A DNA stretch of 62,737 nt from contig JASLKQ010000006.1 of the NCBI GenBank assembly GCA_030747505.1, positions 1 through 62,737 on the forward strand, in the 5' to 3' direction. Positions within the stretch are counted from its first letter, which is position 1. Each line of letters opens with the position of its first letter. This document shows, piece by piece, positions 32,906-42,504 of the stretch. The translations under genes and the position numbers were made by a program. This stretch comes from Verrucomicrobiota bacterium (GTDB lineage Bacteria > Verrucomicrobiota > Verrucomicrobiia > Limisphaerales > UBA1100). The notes beneath the pieces were generated by a model, which ran no database searches, was not told where the DNA came from, and saw only the letters and a list, made by a program, of their open reading frames with translations.

Positions 32906-35077
32906 TTATTCGTTGAAGGCCTTTGGCCGGTCAACCGATTCGAGGCACTTCTCCAAAGACACCTCATTTGATTCGCTTGCGCCGGGAAGCGTGTCGAGAA
33001 AAAAAACAAACTCCAACTGGGGATTGGGATTCTCATATTCGTTTGCAAACTTCCGCATAATCCCCAGTGGGGTGACCACCTTTTTCCCAAGCACCGACTC
33101 CATCTGAAAATCCAGCAACCCCTCATAGGCGTGATAGACCAGCTCACTGCAAACCAATTTGGACGCCGTGTTAAAATCGAAATTAAAATCATAGGGCTTT
33201 CCGTAATCAGCAAAGGCACGTCGAATGGCCGTTGCCTTTTGGGACGGACTCAGGTTTGGGCGTAACACAGCCACGTAATCAGCATGCAACGAGTGCTCTG
33301 CACTGGCAAAGACCACCCCGTCACTGACGGCCTCCAGAATCACCCGGGGATGCCCGTGGTCGCGCCTAATATACGCCTCCCAAGCAGCGCCAGGTTTTCG
33401 CTCAGGTAATTTCTTCAGATCGGAAACAAGTCCTTGCTCGAGGGCTTCCAGCTGCTCTTTCTTGCCAATGTATAGTGCAGTATGAGGCCAAAACCCCGGC
33501 AAAAAAGCGTTGGATAAAAACCAATTACGACGTTCTAGGATGATATCCCCAGGTTGCAGTTCATGTTTCTTGAGCGTTTGCTGAACAAGCGACACGGGAA
33601 TAAACGGTTGACGCCTTACAATACGCGTGTCTCCAACAAAGGTGGCCACTAACTCCTGTGCTCCGTATACCGGTTTGTATGCATCTTCTTTCAATCGGCG
33701 GCCCACGCGTGACAACCATGCTATCCTGTGGCTAATGGCTTTTGTTTTTTCCTCAACCACAAATCTACCAGCCTGAATTTGGCCATAAATCCATTCCAAA
33801 TCTTCTTCAGAAAAAACCTCTTCCTCCTCCCATTTGAACCGGTTTCCGTCAAATACTCGTCCTTGCTCTTTGAACTTTTTAATGTGATCGCGTGAAGCAA
33901 CGCTTTGGTACACCTCTTCAAACATTCCCGGCCTTAATCCCAATTCCCCCTCGTTTAGCTTGGCCCGCGCATATTTATTTTCCATGTAGTCCAATACAAA
34001 TTGTCGACCCGCTGCCAACGCAACTGCTGCAGATCCATAACCCAAAAGGTATGCCCGGACCCGGGTTCCCTCTTCCTTCACTGAGTCATAGCTAGAATAA
34101 AAGACTGCCATCTGGATAAGTACTTCACGGTGATACAGGTACTCAGCAAATAAACTCCGAATGTCACTGTCTTGTGTTGGCGTATACATTACGCGCCCTT
34201 CCCTCGCCCAGTTTGAACGAATCTCTTTGTCAAGTTGCTCTGATTGATTTTGAAGTTTTTCCAAGCCTTCGGTCAGTTCACGTAACTTTTTAAAATCGGT
34301 TGTGATTCGTTCTTCCAGCTTTTCGTTAGCTAATGACCCCAACGCCTGCGGCGGTTGTTCAAAAGGGCTGGGAGGCGGCACCGATAAACGGCCAACATAA
34401 AAACTTCCCGCGCTCAAAGTCATCAAGCCGCTTGCAATCAAAGCCGTCCGCATCCATTTTGGCAGCGGTCGAGAAGCTTTCGGGCGCCCTTTCATCCACC
34501 GCCCAATGATCACCGCTGAGCCAATCAACGCACCGGCTGACATCACAGCGGCCAGCACATGCCACAATCCCGGCAAGGTCGCCATTGGGTTTTCCCTAAT
34601 TGACAGCCACCCCAACAATAATCCCAACCCGGCTGTGAACCCCAGTGTGGTCAGGCCTGATTTCCATTCCCACCGTGCCCCCGACCGCCACAAAACCTGC
34701 AGCCATCCCAATCCCACTGCCGCCACGATTGTTGCCCACCACAACCGCCAACCAATATATCCAATATTATGCCAGGAATTTTCGCGCCAGCTTTCTGACC
34801 ACACCAACATTTGATAAAACACCTGCGATGCAGCAACGAATCCTAGCGCCACTCGACCGAGCCGGGTTAGTCGCCCGTCAACCGGATGCGCCATTCGTGC
34901 AAAAGCGGCCCCGGTGAGGACCCCAAAGGCACAAAAGGCCAATTGACCCATTGGAGACTGAAAACGCCCCAACAAAAACCCGGCCAATAATAGGAGAAGC
35001 ATTACCAGAGCCGCACTCCACTGAATCAACCGATACCAAGGGCGCCAAACAACCTCCTTTCCTTCTCCCTCCATCAA
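32906..35077 (-). CDS. Polytopic membrane protein with C-terminal YiiX/NlpC-P60-like hydrolase
   Basis: The 723-residue protein has about seven hydrophobic helices in the first ~240 residues (for example LIQWSAALVMLLLLLAGFLLG, RTALIASGLMTLSAGSFYVG). Then comes a coiled-coil stretch (EKLQNQSEQLDKEI), a large helical region, and a C-terminal domain of about 200 residues. That domain matches YiiX/YebB-like permuted papain hydrolases: LQPGDIILERRNWFLSNAF, PGFWPHTALYIG with the active His, and LVCSELVYHAYEG with the nucleophile Cys. Family members are periplasmic amidases or lipid-modifying enzymes. The fusion to a membrane bundle anchors it at the inner membrane, with unknown substrate. The predicted start MMEGEGKE is preceded by a short divergent region shared with a sugar isomerase. 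Confidence 0.72.
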   Translation of the reverse strand: MMEGEGKEVVWRPWYRLIQWSAALVMLLLLLAGFLLGRFQSPMGQLAFCAFGVLTGAAFARMAHPVDGRLTRLGRVALGFVAASQVFYQMLVWSESWRENSWHNIGYIGWRLWWATIVAAVGLGWLQVLWRSGARWEWKSGLTTLGFTAGLGLLLGWLSIRENPMATLPGLWHVLAAVMSAGALIGSAVIIGRWMKGRPKASRPLPKWMRTALIASGLMTLSAGSFYVGRLSVPPPSPFEQPPQALGSLANEKLEERITTDFKKLRELTEGLEKLQNQSEQLDKEIRSNWAREGRVMYTPTQDSDIRSLFAEYLYHREVLIQMAVFYSSYDSVKEEGTRVRAYLLGYGSAAVALAAGRQFVLDYMENKYARAKLNEGELGLRPGMFEEVYQSVASRDHIKKFKEQGRVFDGNRFKWEEEEVFSEEDLEWIYGQIQAGRFVVEEKTKAISHRIAWLSRVGRRLKEDAYKPVYGAQELVATFVGDTRIVRRQPFIPVSLVQQTLKKHELQPGDIILERRNWFLSNAFLPGFWPHTALYIGKKEQLEALEQGLVSDLKKLPERKPGAAWEAYIRRDHGHPRVILEAVSDGVVFASAEHSLHADYVAVLRPNLSPSQKATAIRRAFADYGKPYDFNFDFNTASKLVCSELVYHAYEGLLDFQMESVLGKKVVTPLGIMRKFANEYENPNPQLEFVFFLDTLPGASESNEVSLEKCLESVDRPKAFNE

Positions 35078-35159
35078 GGCACTGTAATATAATTGTATTA
35101 ATTATCCAATCCGCAAATCCCTTTGCACATGCTTAACCAGCGGCTACCATCTGCCCTCC

Positions 35160-35966
35160 ATGAAATTCTGCCTGAACACCAGCACCATTAAACCACAGCC
35201 ACTGCTCAGGAAAATTGAGCTGGCCGGACTGGCCGGTTATGACGGCATCGAACTCTGGATCAATGACGTGTACGACTTTATTGGCCGTGGAGGAGAAGTC
35301 CGTGAAGTGGAGCAGGCACTTCAGGGTAACGGCCTAATCGTTCCCAGCATGATTGCCATCAGGCAATGGGGTGAAACCAATGGGTGGGAATATGAACTGA
35401 TTAAGGATGAAGCACACCGCCGATTTGCCCTGGCGGCCCGGCTCGGAGCACCTTACATCGTCGCCACCCCTCCTCTGGAAATTGAGGAGCAGGATCATTT
35501 ACCTGAACGTTACTGTGACCTCCTGCAAATCGGGCGGGAAGAAGGGGTTAAACCCACCTTTGAGTACATCAGCTTCTTTAAGAGCGTAAATAATCTGGCC
35601 GATGGATGGCGGATTATTCAGGAGGCAGACGATAATGATTCTTCCATCATTCTAGATGCGTTTCATAACTGGAACAGCAATTCATCCCTAGATGATTTAC
35701 GCGCCATCCCAGAAGAAAAAATCAGCCACTATCACATCGACGACGCTCACCCGGATATCGCTCCTACCAAACAAAAAGACCCTGATCGTGTAATGCTGGG
35801 AGACGGCCAAATTGACCTCATTGCAGAACTTAAACTCCTGAAGGAAAAAGGCTATGATCGCACCATGAGCCTCGAACTGTTTAATGAAGCGCTGTGGAAT
35901 CAGGATCCGCTCGAAGTCATTGCCACCGGTTTGGAGCGTATGAAGTCACTCTGGGCTAGTGCCTAG
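35160..35966 (+). CDS. Sugar phosphate isomerase/epimerase (xylose-isomerase-like TIM barrel)
   Basis: The 268-residue protein is an AP-endonuclease-2-type TIM barrel. Metal-ligand-like residues are at strand ends: TFEYISFF (Glu), IILDAFHNWN (Asp, His), SHYHIDDAHPD (His, Asp), and MSLELFNEALWNQ (Glu). Substrates of such enzymes are usually sugars or inositols. The specificity cannot be read. Its C-terminal codons overlap by 4 bp the end of a convergent sodium/solute symporter gene. That symporter could supply its substrate, but there is no sequence proof. Confidence 0.85.
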   Translation: MKFCLNTSTIKPQPLLRKIELAGLAGYDGIELWINDVYDFIGRGGEVREVEQALQGNGLIVPSMIAIRQWGETNGWEYELIKDEAHRRFALAARLGAPYIVATPPLEIEEQDHLPERYCDLLQIGREEGVKPTFEYISFFKSVNNLADGWRIIQEADDNDSSIILDAFHNWNSNSSLDDLRAIPEEKISHYHIDDAHPDIAPTKQKDPDRVMLGDGQIDLIAELKLLKEKGYDRTMSLELFNEALWNQDPLEVIATGLERMKSLWASA

Positions 35967-38131
35967 GCGAAATGGTACATCATGAAAACTGCGCTTGAAG
36001 CGAGGAGCCCTGCCCAAAAGAGATCCTCCCGTAAAAAGCTGTAGGCTCGGCCCTTGGCTGCGGCAGACAGCACAACCTTGAAGAGTGAATCGAGGAACAT
36101 CATGAAAGTCCAAATGGCCCCCAAAACTCCTGCCCCCATAGGACTAATAATCTTACCGGTCATTAAAACCGCCAGCAGGATAAAGATTAGCACGGACCCC
36201 AGAAGCTTCATGCCAAAGTGCTGCAAGTCCGATTCCCGCATTATCTTGAGTCCCACCCACGTGTATTTCGCCTTATCATCGTTGGGCTGAGTCGCAAGAC
36301 TGGTGATAACGTTGGCTGCCAGCGCACAAAGAAAGGCGATGAAAACAGCGTGAAAAGGGTTTAAACTCGTGCCAAACCTCATGACAATCTCTTTGGCAAT
36401 CGACCCTTCCCCCGCCGTAACCAAAGCATAGAGGCTAGGCAGCCCGTAGGATACAACAACTCCTGTAATGATTGACACAAACCCTGCCGTTGGCGTAGCG
36501 CGTGACCACAGCATCCCCACCATGAAGGCAGCCACCAGCCCTGAAACCAGCTTTGCCTGATGGCCAAGCACGTAATTCATGAACGGCTCATCGGCATTAG
36601 GATCAAAGACCACAATTGTTAGGATTGCCGAACCAAGCACAAGAATTCCAATAATAACTTTACCAAGGCGGACCAGTTTTTCATCGCTGGCTTCGGGATT
36701 CACAAAACGCTTGTAGCCATCAAAGGTGATCAAAGTGGCAGCTGAATTCATCATCGAGTCCACACTGGAAAGAATCGCTCCAATTAAACCAGCGGCCACC
36801 AGTCCCACCAATCCCGGCACAGCCAAAGGCGCAACCACCTCTCGCATCAACATGGGGAACGCCGTGTCCCCCGCCAACTGCACCCCGGGCATAAGCTGCT
36901 GAAAGAGGTAATAAGCGGCGATGCCGGTTCCGATAGAAATGAACGGGATCAAGAGCTTCACAAAACCTGCGGCAATAATACCCGTTCGCGCGTCCTTAAG
37001 CGAACGAGCTGCCAAGGCTCTCTGGACTATAAACTGGTTGGCTCCCCAATAATAAAAGTGAAGGACTAATACCCCTGAAAGCATTCCGGTCCACGGATGC
37101 TTCGGATCATCCATGGGTTTGTAGAGATGCATGAGATCCCTCCCTTCAACAATCTCCTTTAACTTGTTCTGGTCAAAATCAATCATCATCGACCAACTGC
37201 CGATAAGGTTGTGGTTAAACGTGCACCAGGCCACGATAAGCATTCCCAGCAGGATCAAAACCGACTGAATAACGTCAGTAATAATAACCGCCCTTAACCC
37301 TCCCACAATTGTGTAGGCACCGGTCACCAGGGCCATAATAAGAATGCCCCAGATGTACAGCTTGCGATCCACCTCGACTCTCTTGAGCAACCCCCACTTG
37401 GCTTCAATCGAAGGTATCTGGTTTTTAATTTCCTGAAAAGGAGGAGGCGTCCCTTCAGGATAAAGTTCGGCGTAAGCATCGTTATAAGTCGCCTCCGTGA
37501 ATTGTCCGGCTTTCTGGGCCAGGCAAATAGGGCCGTACTTTTCCCATGCATCCAAAACCTCGGTCCGGGCTTCAGCTTCGCTGGCGGTTAGATCATTTAA
37601 ATCCCTTGAAGGAATCTTGCCCGTATTCTCCAGTTGGGACGCATACTGGGCCTGAAGGATTTCAGCTTTGTCTACCAAGAGAATGTTTACAGCTCTTGAG
37701 CCGAGGTAGAATGCCGGCAACATCATCACCAGCACGATGATAGTCACCATAATCCCGGCATAAGCCACACGACTCCGGTCATCAAAGCGCCGGTTCAGGT
37801 AATCGGACAGGGTAAAGATGTGCAGCTTGCGGTAAACCGGTAAAAAGAAATAACACAACAGCAACAAGCCGGCGATGGCCGTAATCTCCAAATGACTGAT
37901 AACAAAGCCTGCCCCAAAGCCCACCGCCATCATTCCCACCATGTGATTGGCCGAAACATTAGATCCAAAAATAGAACCAGCCACCGCCCACCACGGAGTA
38001 TCTTTCCCTGCCAAGTAATAATCCTGTGCCGACGAGCCGTCGTTACGGCCGACCCATAGCCCTACGGCCATCACCCCAAACAGGATTCCAAAAAAAACAA
38101 TAAAATCGGCTGTTGAAAGAATGCCTTCCAT
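35963..38131 (-). CDS. Sodium:solute symporter (SSS/SGLT family)
   Basis: The 722-residue transporter carries about 14 helices. SSS landmarks include DYYLAGKDTPWWAVAGSIFGSNVSANHMVG in the first helices, AYTIVGGLRAVIITDVIQSVLIL, and the late LVAAGLIGAILSSVDSMMNSAATLITFDGYKRF which is the SSS core. Between helices 4 and 5 is a hydrophilic insertion of ~100 residues (rich in Glu, for example EAEARTEVLDAWEKYG) that most family members lack. Likely substrates are sugars, inositols or sialic-acid-like compounds. It is convergent with the 35160-35966 isomerase. Confidence 0.93.
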   Translation of the reverse strand: MEGILSTADFIVFFGILFGVMAVGLWVGRNDGSSAQDYYLAGKDTPWWAVAGSIFGSNVSANHMVGMMAVGFGAGFVISHLEITAIAGLLLLCYFFLPVYRKLHIFTLSDYLNRRFDDRSRVAYAGIMVTIIVLVMMLPAFYLGSRAVNILLVDKAEILQAQYASQLENTGKIPSRDLNDLTASEAEARTEVLDAWEKYGPICLAQKAGQFTEATYNDAYAELYPEGTPPPFQEIKNQIPSIEAKWGLLKRVEVDRKLYIWGILIMALVTGAYTIVGGLRAVIITDVIQSVLILLGMLIVAWCTFNHNLIGSWSMMIDFDQNKLKEIVEGRDLMHLYKPMDDPKHPWTGMLSGVLVLHFYYWGANQFIVQRALAARSLKDARTGIIAAGFVKLLIPFISIGTGIAAYYLFQQLMPGVQLAGDTAFPMLMREVVAPLAVPGLVGLVAAGLIGAILSSVDSMMNSAATLITFDGYKRFVNPEASDEKLVRLGKVIIGILVLGSAILTIVVFDPNADEPFMNYVLGHQAKLVSGLVAAFMVGMLWSRATPTAGFVSIITGVVVSYGLPSLYALVTAGEGSIAKEIVMRFGTSLNPFHAVFIAFLCALAANVITSLATQPNDDKAKYTWVGLKIMRESDLQHFGMKLLGSVLIFILLAVLMTGKIISPMGAGVLGAIWTFMMFLDSLFKVVLSAAAKGRAYSFLREDLFWAGLLASSAVFMMYHFA

Positions 38132-38244
38132 GGCGGTCTGTCACTAGGGTCAATTATGCTTTATATTCACCGGATTTCCAATGACAAAAGCCTTGCTAGG
38201 AGACGTTGACTGACCCACCTTTTGCTCTCCCCTCCATTGTTTTT

Positions 38245-38313
38245 ATGAAACGCATATTATTGATACTTCTTTTTATCTCACCATGTGGGGCACGCTGGTG
38301 GTGGAATAGATAA
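38245..38313 (+). CDS. Possible 22-codon micro-ORF (hydrophobic leader-like peptide)
   Basis: In the 248-bp gap before the cupin gene an ATG opens a 22-codon frame encoding MKRILLILLFISPCGARWWWNR. The pattern (Lys-Arg, hydrophobic run, SPCGA, then WWW) resembles a truncated signal peptide. There is no strong Shine-Dalgarno, and it may be a remnant or chance. It is too short for the ORF track. Confidence 0.2.
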   Translation: MKRILLILLFISPCGARWWWNR

Positions 38314-38379
38314 ATTGCGTTGAACCCATGACCCATTTGAGCTAACCACTGCAGCCCGTTATCAAACCAAAACTAGACC

Positions 38380-39660
38380 ATGGCTATTGCTCCCAAATCC
38401 GTTAAACAACTCAAGACCGTCAAAAAGAATGTGCGCAAACATGTGGACGCTGCGTTGGAGGCGACCGGAGGACTGCTGCGCTTGGCTCCAGCATGGGTGC
38501 CGCGTTCCTTCCTGCAACCGGGTCTGCGGTTAAAGCTGCATCCCGATGACACCTATGCCTATGGCCTCAACCGAGGCGGCATTGACGAACGCTGGTTTGG
38601 CTCCACCACCGAAGCTGCCAACGAGGGCCGAGTGCCCGATGAGGGTTTAAGTTATGTGGTGCATGGACGCAACCGGTTCACCCTGCGTGATGCGGTAGCC
38701 GAGTGCGGCGCGGACATTATCGGCAAACGGATTTGGAAGAAATACGGTAAATGGCCTGTATACTCCAAGTTCTTCGACAACATGGGGCCCATCCCGCATC
38801 ACATGCACCAAAATGCAAAGCAGGCAAAGCTTGTGGGGCAGGAAGGGAAACCTGAAAGTTACTACTTCCCTCCGCAACACAACAACGTAGGCAACAATTT
38901 CCCCTACACCTTCATGGGCCTTGAGCCGGGCACCACGAGAGCGCAGGTACGCAAATGTCTGGAGGATTGGAACAAGGGCGACAATGGCATTCTGGATTTG
39001 TCGCGCGCCTATCGCCTGAAGCCTGGTACCGGCTGGCTGATTCCTCCCTGCATTTTGCATGCCCCGGGCAGCCTATGCACCTATGAACCGCAGTGGGGCA
39101 GTGATGTCTTCGGCATGTACCAGAGTCTGGTGGAAGGACGCGAAGTACCGTGGGGCCTGCTGGTCAAAGACATGCCCAAAGGCAAGCATAAGGATCTGGA
39201 TTTCATCGTCGATCAGCTCGACTGGGAGGGCAACTTGAACCCCAAATTCAAGGATAGTCACTACCTTGAGCCGGTCCCGGTGGCCGACACCCGTAAGGGG
39301 GGCTATGTGGACCGATGGATTGTTTATGGCCGCATCAAGAAGGAGCAACTTTTCACCGCCAAGGAGCTCACCGTCGACCCCGGCGCCAAGTGTACCCTAA
39401 AGGATAAAGGCGCCTGGAGCGGCATCTGTGTGCAGGGCAAAGGCACCATCAACGGCCAGCCCTTGAATAGCCCCAAGCTCATCCGTTTCCACGAGTTGAC
39501 TGAGGACGAATATTTCTGCACCGAAGACGGTGCCAGATCAGGTGTCACTTTTGAGAACACCAGCGACACAGAGCCCCTGGTGCTTTTACGCTACTTCGGA
39601 CCGGAGACAAATCCGGATGCGCCAAGGATGGGCGCCTACCGGAAAAACAAATTCAACTAA
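38380..39660 (+). CDS. Cupin protein resembling phosphomannose isomerase
   Basis: The 426-residue cytoplasmic protein has two predicted cupin-like halves. The first carries a probable metal site at GPIPHHMHQNAKQAKLVGQEGKPESYYFP (His-x-His, then Lys/Glu). The pattern is like type I mannose-6-phosphate isomerases, which use His, Gln, Glu and His. A long ILHAPGSLCTYEPQWGSDVFGM segment follows. A second beta-rich half (KELTVDPGAKCTLKDKGAWSG) has lost obvious His ligands. It may be an isomerase or a sugar-binding relative; I cannot choose. The next gene (ThuA, secreted) starts 8 bp later, suggesting co-expression. Confidence 0.6.
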   Translation: MAIAPKSVKQLKTVKKNVRKHVDAALEATGGLLRLAPAWVPRSFLQPGLRLKLHPDDTYAYGLNRGGIDERWFGSTTEAANEGRVPDEGLSYVVHGRNRFTLRDAVAECGADIIGKRIWKKYGKWPVYSKFFDNMGPIPHHMHQNAKQAKLVGQEGKPESYYFPPQHNNVGNNFPYTFMGLEPGTTRAQVRKCLEDWNKGDNGILDLSRAYRLKPGTGWLIPPCILHAPGSLCTYEPQWGSDVFGMYQSLVEGREVPWGLLVKDMPKGKHKDLDFIVDQLDWEGNLNPKFKDSHYLEPVPVADTRKGGYVDRWIVYGRIKKEQLFTAKELTVDPGAKCTLKDKGAWSGICVQGKGTINGQPLNSPKLIRFHELTEDEYFCTEDGARSGVTFENTSDTEPLVLLRYFGPETNPDAPRMGAYRKNKFN

Positions 39661-39668
39661 ATTAAAAC

Positions 39669-40439
39669 ATGAAACCCAAGCTTATCCCTCTTCGTTTATT
39701 CATCGCCACCATGGCGGCCTTGGCCATTCAGGTTGGCTTTGCCGCGGACAAGAAACAAAAGCCGCTGCGCGCTTTGTTGATCACCGGCGGTTGCTGCCAT
39801 AACTACATCTTCCAGAGCCAAGCGTTGATTGATGGAGTGGCTAAGCATGCGAAGGTTGACTGGACTGTCATCAATGAAGGCGGCAAGGGAACCAAGGCGA
39901 TGATCCCGCTTTACAAGAATGCAAACTGGGCCAAGGACTATGACGTGGTGGTACACAACGAATGCTTTGCCAACACCAGCGACAAGGAGTACGTGCAATC
40001 CATCACCAAGGCGCATGAGGCGGGCGTTCCGGCAGTAGTGATTCACTGCGCGATGCACACGTACCGGGCGGCGAGCTTTGATGATTGGCGCAAATTTTTG
40101 GGCGTGACCAGCAGGCGCCACGAGCACAAGAGTGAGTACCCGGTGAAGAAGGTCATGAAGCAGCATCCCATCCTCAAGGGGATGCCGGATAACTGGAAAA
40201 CGCCGAAAGATGAACTTTATGTTGTTGAAAAGCTCTGGCCCAGTGCCAAGGCGCTTGCCACCTCCGTAAGTGAACGCGACAAAAGGGAACACGCGGTGAT
40301 CTGGACGCACCAGTACGGCAAGGCACGTGTGTTTGGCACCACCTACGGGCATTCTGATGAGACCTTCAAGGATCCTGTTTTTCTCAATTATGTTTCTCGC
40401 GGACTGCTTTGGGCCGCTGGCCGCCTGAACGAGAAGTAA
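39669..40439 (+). CDS. Secreted ThuA-domain protein
   Basis: The 256-residue protein has a signal peptide (RLFIATMAALAIQVGFAA) and then a ThuA (class I glutamine-amidotransferase-like, PF06283) domain: RALLITGGCCHNYIFQ, YDVVVHNECF, PAVVIHCAMHTYR, and HPILKGMPDNWKTPKDELYVVEK with a final YGHSDETF. The nucleophile-like Cys of GATases is at IHCAM. ThuA proteins are linked to trehalose/sugar degradation but their chemistry is unproven. It directly follows the cupin gene, and these two probably act in the same pathway. Confidence 0.9.
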   Translation: MKPKLIPLRLFIATMAALAIQVGFAADKKQKPLRALLITGGCCHNYIFQSQALIDGVAKHAKVDWTVINEGGKGTKAMIPLYKNANWAKDYDVVVHNECFANTSDKEYVQSITKAHEAGVPAVVIHCAMHTYRAASFDDWRKFLGVTSRRHEHKSEYPVKKVMKQHPILKGMPDNWKTPKDELYVVEKLWPSAKALATSVSERDKREHAVIWTHQYGKARVFGTTYGHSDETFKDPVFLNYVSRGLLWAAGRLNEK

Positions 40440-40542
40440 TTACTGCCACCAAAAAGTTTCCGCAAAGGGCGAGGACTACCCCCCCTTTTTCTTGTGTTTA
40501 AATCCCAAGCAGGCATAGTGCGCAGCGCCTGAGGAGGTTTGG

Positions 40543-42378
40543 ATGCGTTCCCTACGAAATATAGCCATTATTGCGCACGTAGATCATGGCAAAACTACAC
40601 TCGTAGATTGCCTGCTTAAACAATCAGGGACTTTCCGCGCCAACCAAGCCATTGCCCAAGAAGATCGCATCATGGATTCCATGGATTTGGAGCGAGAGAA
40701 GGGCATCACCATCAAGGCAAAAAACGCTGCGTTTGAGTGTTGCGGCCAGTATGTCAATATTGTTGATACCCCGGGTCACGCCGACTTTGGAGGCGAGGTT
40801 GAAAGAGCTTTAAGCATGATCGACAGCGTGCTGCTATTGGTCGACGCCAAGGACGGCCCTCAGGCACAAACCCGGTTTGTGTTAAGAAAGGCATTGGAAA
40901 TTGGTATACGGCCTATCGTCGTCATTAATAAGATAGACCGGGAGCATGCTCGGCCTGATTGGGTGCATGATCAGGTGCTGGAGCTCTTTTTTGCGCTGAA
41001 CGCAACAGAGGAGCAGCTGGATTTTCCGTTTGTTTATGCCAGTGCCAAAGACGGATATGCCACACACGATCCCAGCATGCGGGAGGGAGACATGACTCCG
41101 CTTTTTGACATGATTTTAAAACATGTCCCCCCTCCGCACGTCGAGGAAGGGGCCGGGTTTCAAATTGCTGTCGCTAATGTCGATTACTCCGATTATCTGG
41201 GACGCATTGCCTTCGGAAAAATTCGCAGCGGCTCTATTTGTGTTGGGGATGCGCTGCATAGCTTACAGGACAAAAAAATAACGGGCTCCGGCAAGGTTAC
41301 CGCTCTCTTCCAGTTCGAAGGGCTAAAACAAATCCAGATTGAAGCAGCTCAAGCAGGCGATATCGTCGGAGTCGCCGGCCTGCCAGACGTTTTAATTGGA
41401 GAAACCTTGGTTGATAATCCTGAAAGACCCTCTCTGCCATTCAAACCCATTGACCCACCAACCATTAAAATGGCTTTTGCAGTCAATAACGGCCCGTTTG
41501 CCGGCCAAGATGGGAAGAAGGTCACCGCACGACAAATATGGGACCGACTTGAGCGGGAAGGAAGAGCCAACGTATCGGTTCAAGTTGCGCAAACAGACGA
41601 GAGTACCGTTTTCCACGTCACCGGGCGCGGAAGCATGCAGATAGCCGTACTCGTTGAACAAATGCGCCGAGAAGGGTATGAGGTTTTGGTCAGTCGTCCT
41701 GAAGTATTAAGACACCAGAACGAAAATGGTCAGTGGGTTGAACCCATGGAAAAAGTCTTTCTGGAAGTTCCTGCCGAAGCTGTTGGAGATGTGATGGAAT
41801 CATTAGCCAACCGCAAGGGGACCGTGATCGACATGGCTCCGGTCACTGACAGAATGACTATTCAAGCCATTGCCCCGACACGCGGACTCGTCGGGTTCGA
41901 GGTCGAGTTACTCAACCTGACTCGCGGCGAAGGACTCATGAGTCATTTGTTTCATGAATACGGTCCGGAAACCGGGGAGATTCAGTCTCACCGCAACGGG
42001 GTTTTATACAGCATGGAGGACGGAGATGTGACTGCTTATGCCCTGGATCAATTGCAAAACCGCGGCAAGTTGCTGGTTGTCCCGGGCGACAAAGTGTACA
42101 AGGGTATGATTGTCGGGGAAAACTTACGTGACAACGATCTGCCAGTTAACCCTGTACGATCAAAGCACCTCACCAATATTCGTTCACAGGGAGATGGTAA
42201 AGGCATCATGCTGAAAGCTCCCCTAAGCCTGAGTCTGGAGCGCGCTCTGGAATATATTGCCACCGATGAGTACGTTGAGGCTACTCCCACCTCTCTTCGC
42301 CTTCGGAAAAAAATACTCGATGAACACGAGCGCAAACGGTCCGAAAAATCGCTAGCGGCGCAAACTGCAAATCCCTAG
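40543..42378 (+). CDS. typA: GTPase TypA/BipA
   Basis: This ribosome-associated translational GTPase of 611 residues is complete. G1 is IIAHVDHGKTTLV, switch I EREKGITIKAKN, G3 DTPGHADFGGEVE, and G4 INKIDREHA. Domains II, III and V and the CTD are all present, including EPMEKVFLEVP and the ATPTSLRLRKKILDEHERKR near the C-terminus. It affects 50S assembly and low-temperature growth. A strong Shine-Dalgarno GAGGAGG lies 7 nt ahead of the ATG, which fixes the start. Confidence 0.97.
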   Translation: MRSLRNIAIIAHVDHGKTTLVDCLLKQSGTFRANQAIAQEDRIMDSMDLEREKGITIKAKNAAFECCGQYVNIVDTPGHADFGGEVERALSMIDSVLLLVDAKDGPQAQTRFVLRKALEIGIRPIVVINKIDREHARPDWVHDQVLELFFALNATEEQLDFPFVYASAKDGYATHDPSMREGDMTPLFDMILKHVPPPHVEEGAGFQIAVANVDYSDYLGRIAFGKIRSGSICVGDALHSLQDKKITGSGKVTALFQFEGLKQIQIEAAQAGDIVGVAGLPDVLIGETLVDNPERPSLPFKPIDPPTIKMAFAVNNGPFAGQDGKKVTARQIWDRLEREGRANVSVQVAQTDESTVFHVTGRGSMQIAVLVEQMRREGYEVLVSRPEVLRHQNENGQWVEPMEKVFLEVPAEAVGDVMESLANRKGTVIDMAPVTDRMTIQAIAPTRGLVGFEVELLNLTRGEGLMSHLFHEYGPETGEIQSHRNGVLYSMEDGDVTAYALDQLQNRGKLLVVPGDKVYKGMIVGENLRDNDLPVNPVRSKHLTNIRSQGDGKGIMLKAPLSLSLERALEYIATDEYVEATPTSLRLRKKILDEHERKRSEKSLAAQTANP

Positions 42379-42504
42379 CAAAAGTGGAGTTTTAGGGTTG
42401 AACGCTCCTGCCGGGTTGCTACCTTGTCGACCGACTTCCGCCTCTTTTAATAACGGCTCCCGTGTCGTTGCCTGTTGCGGACGTAATAATTTAAATACAG
42501 CATC

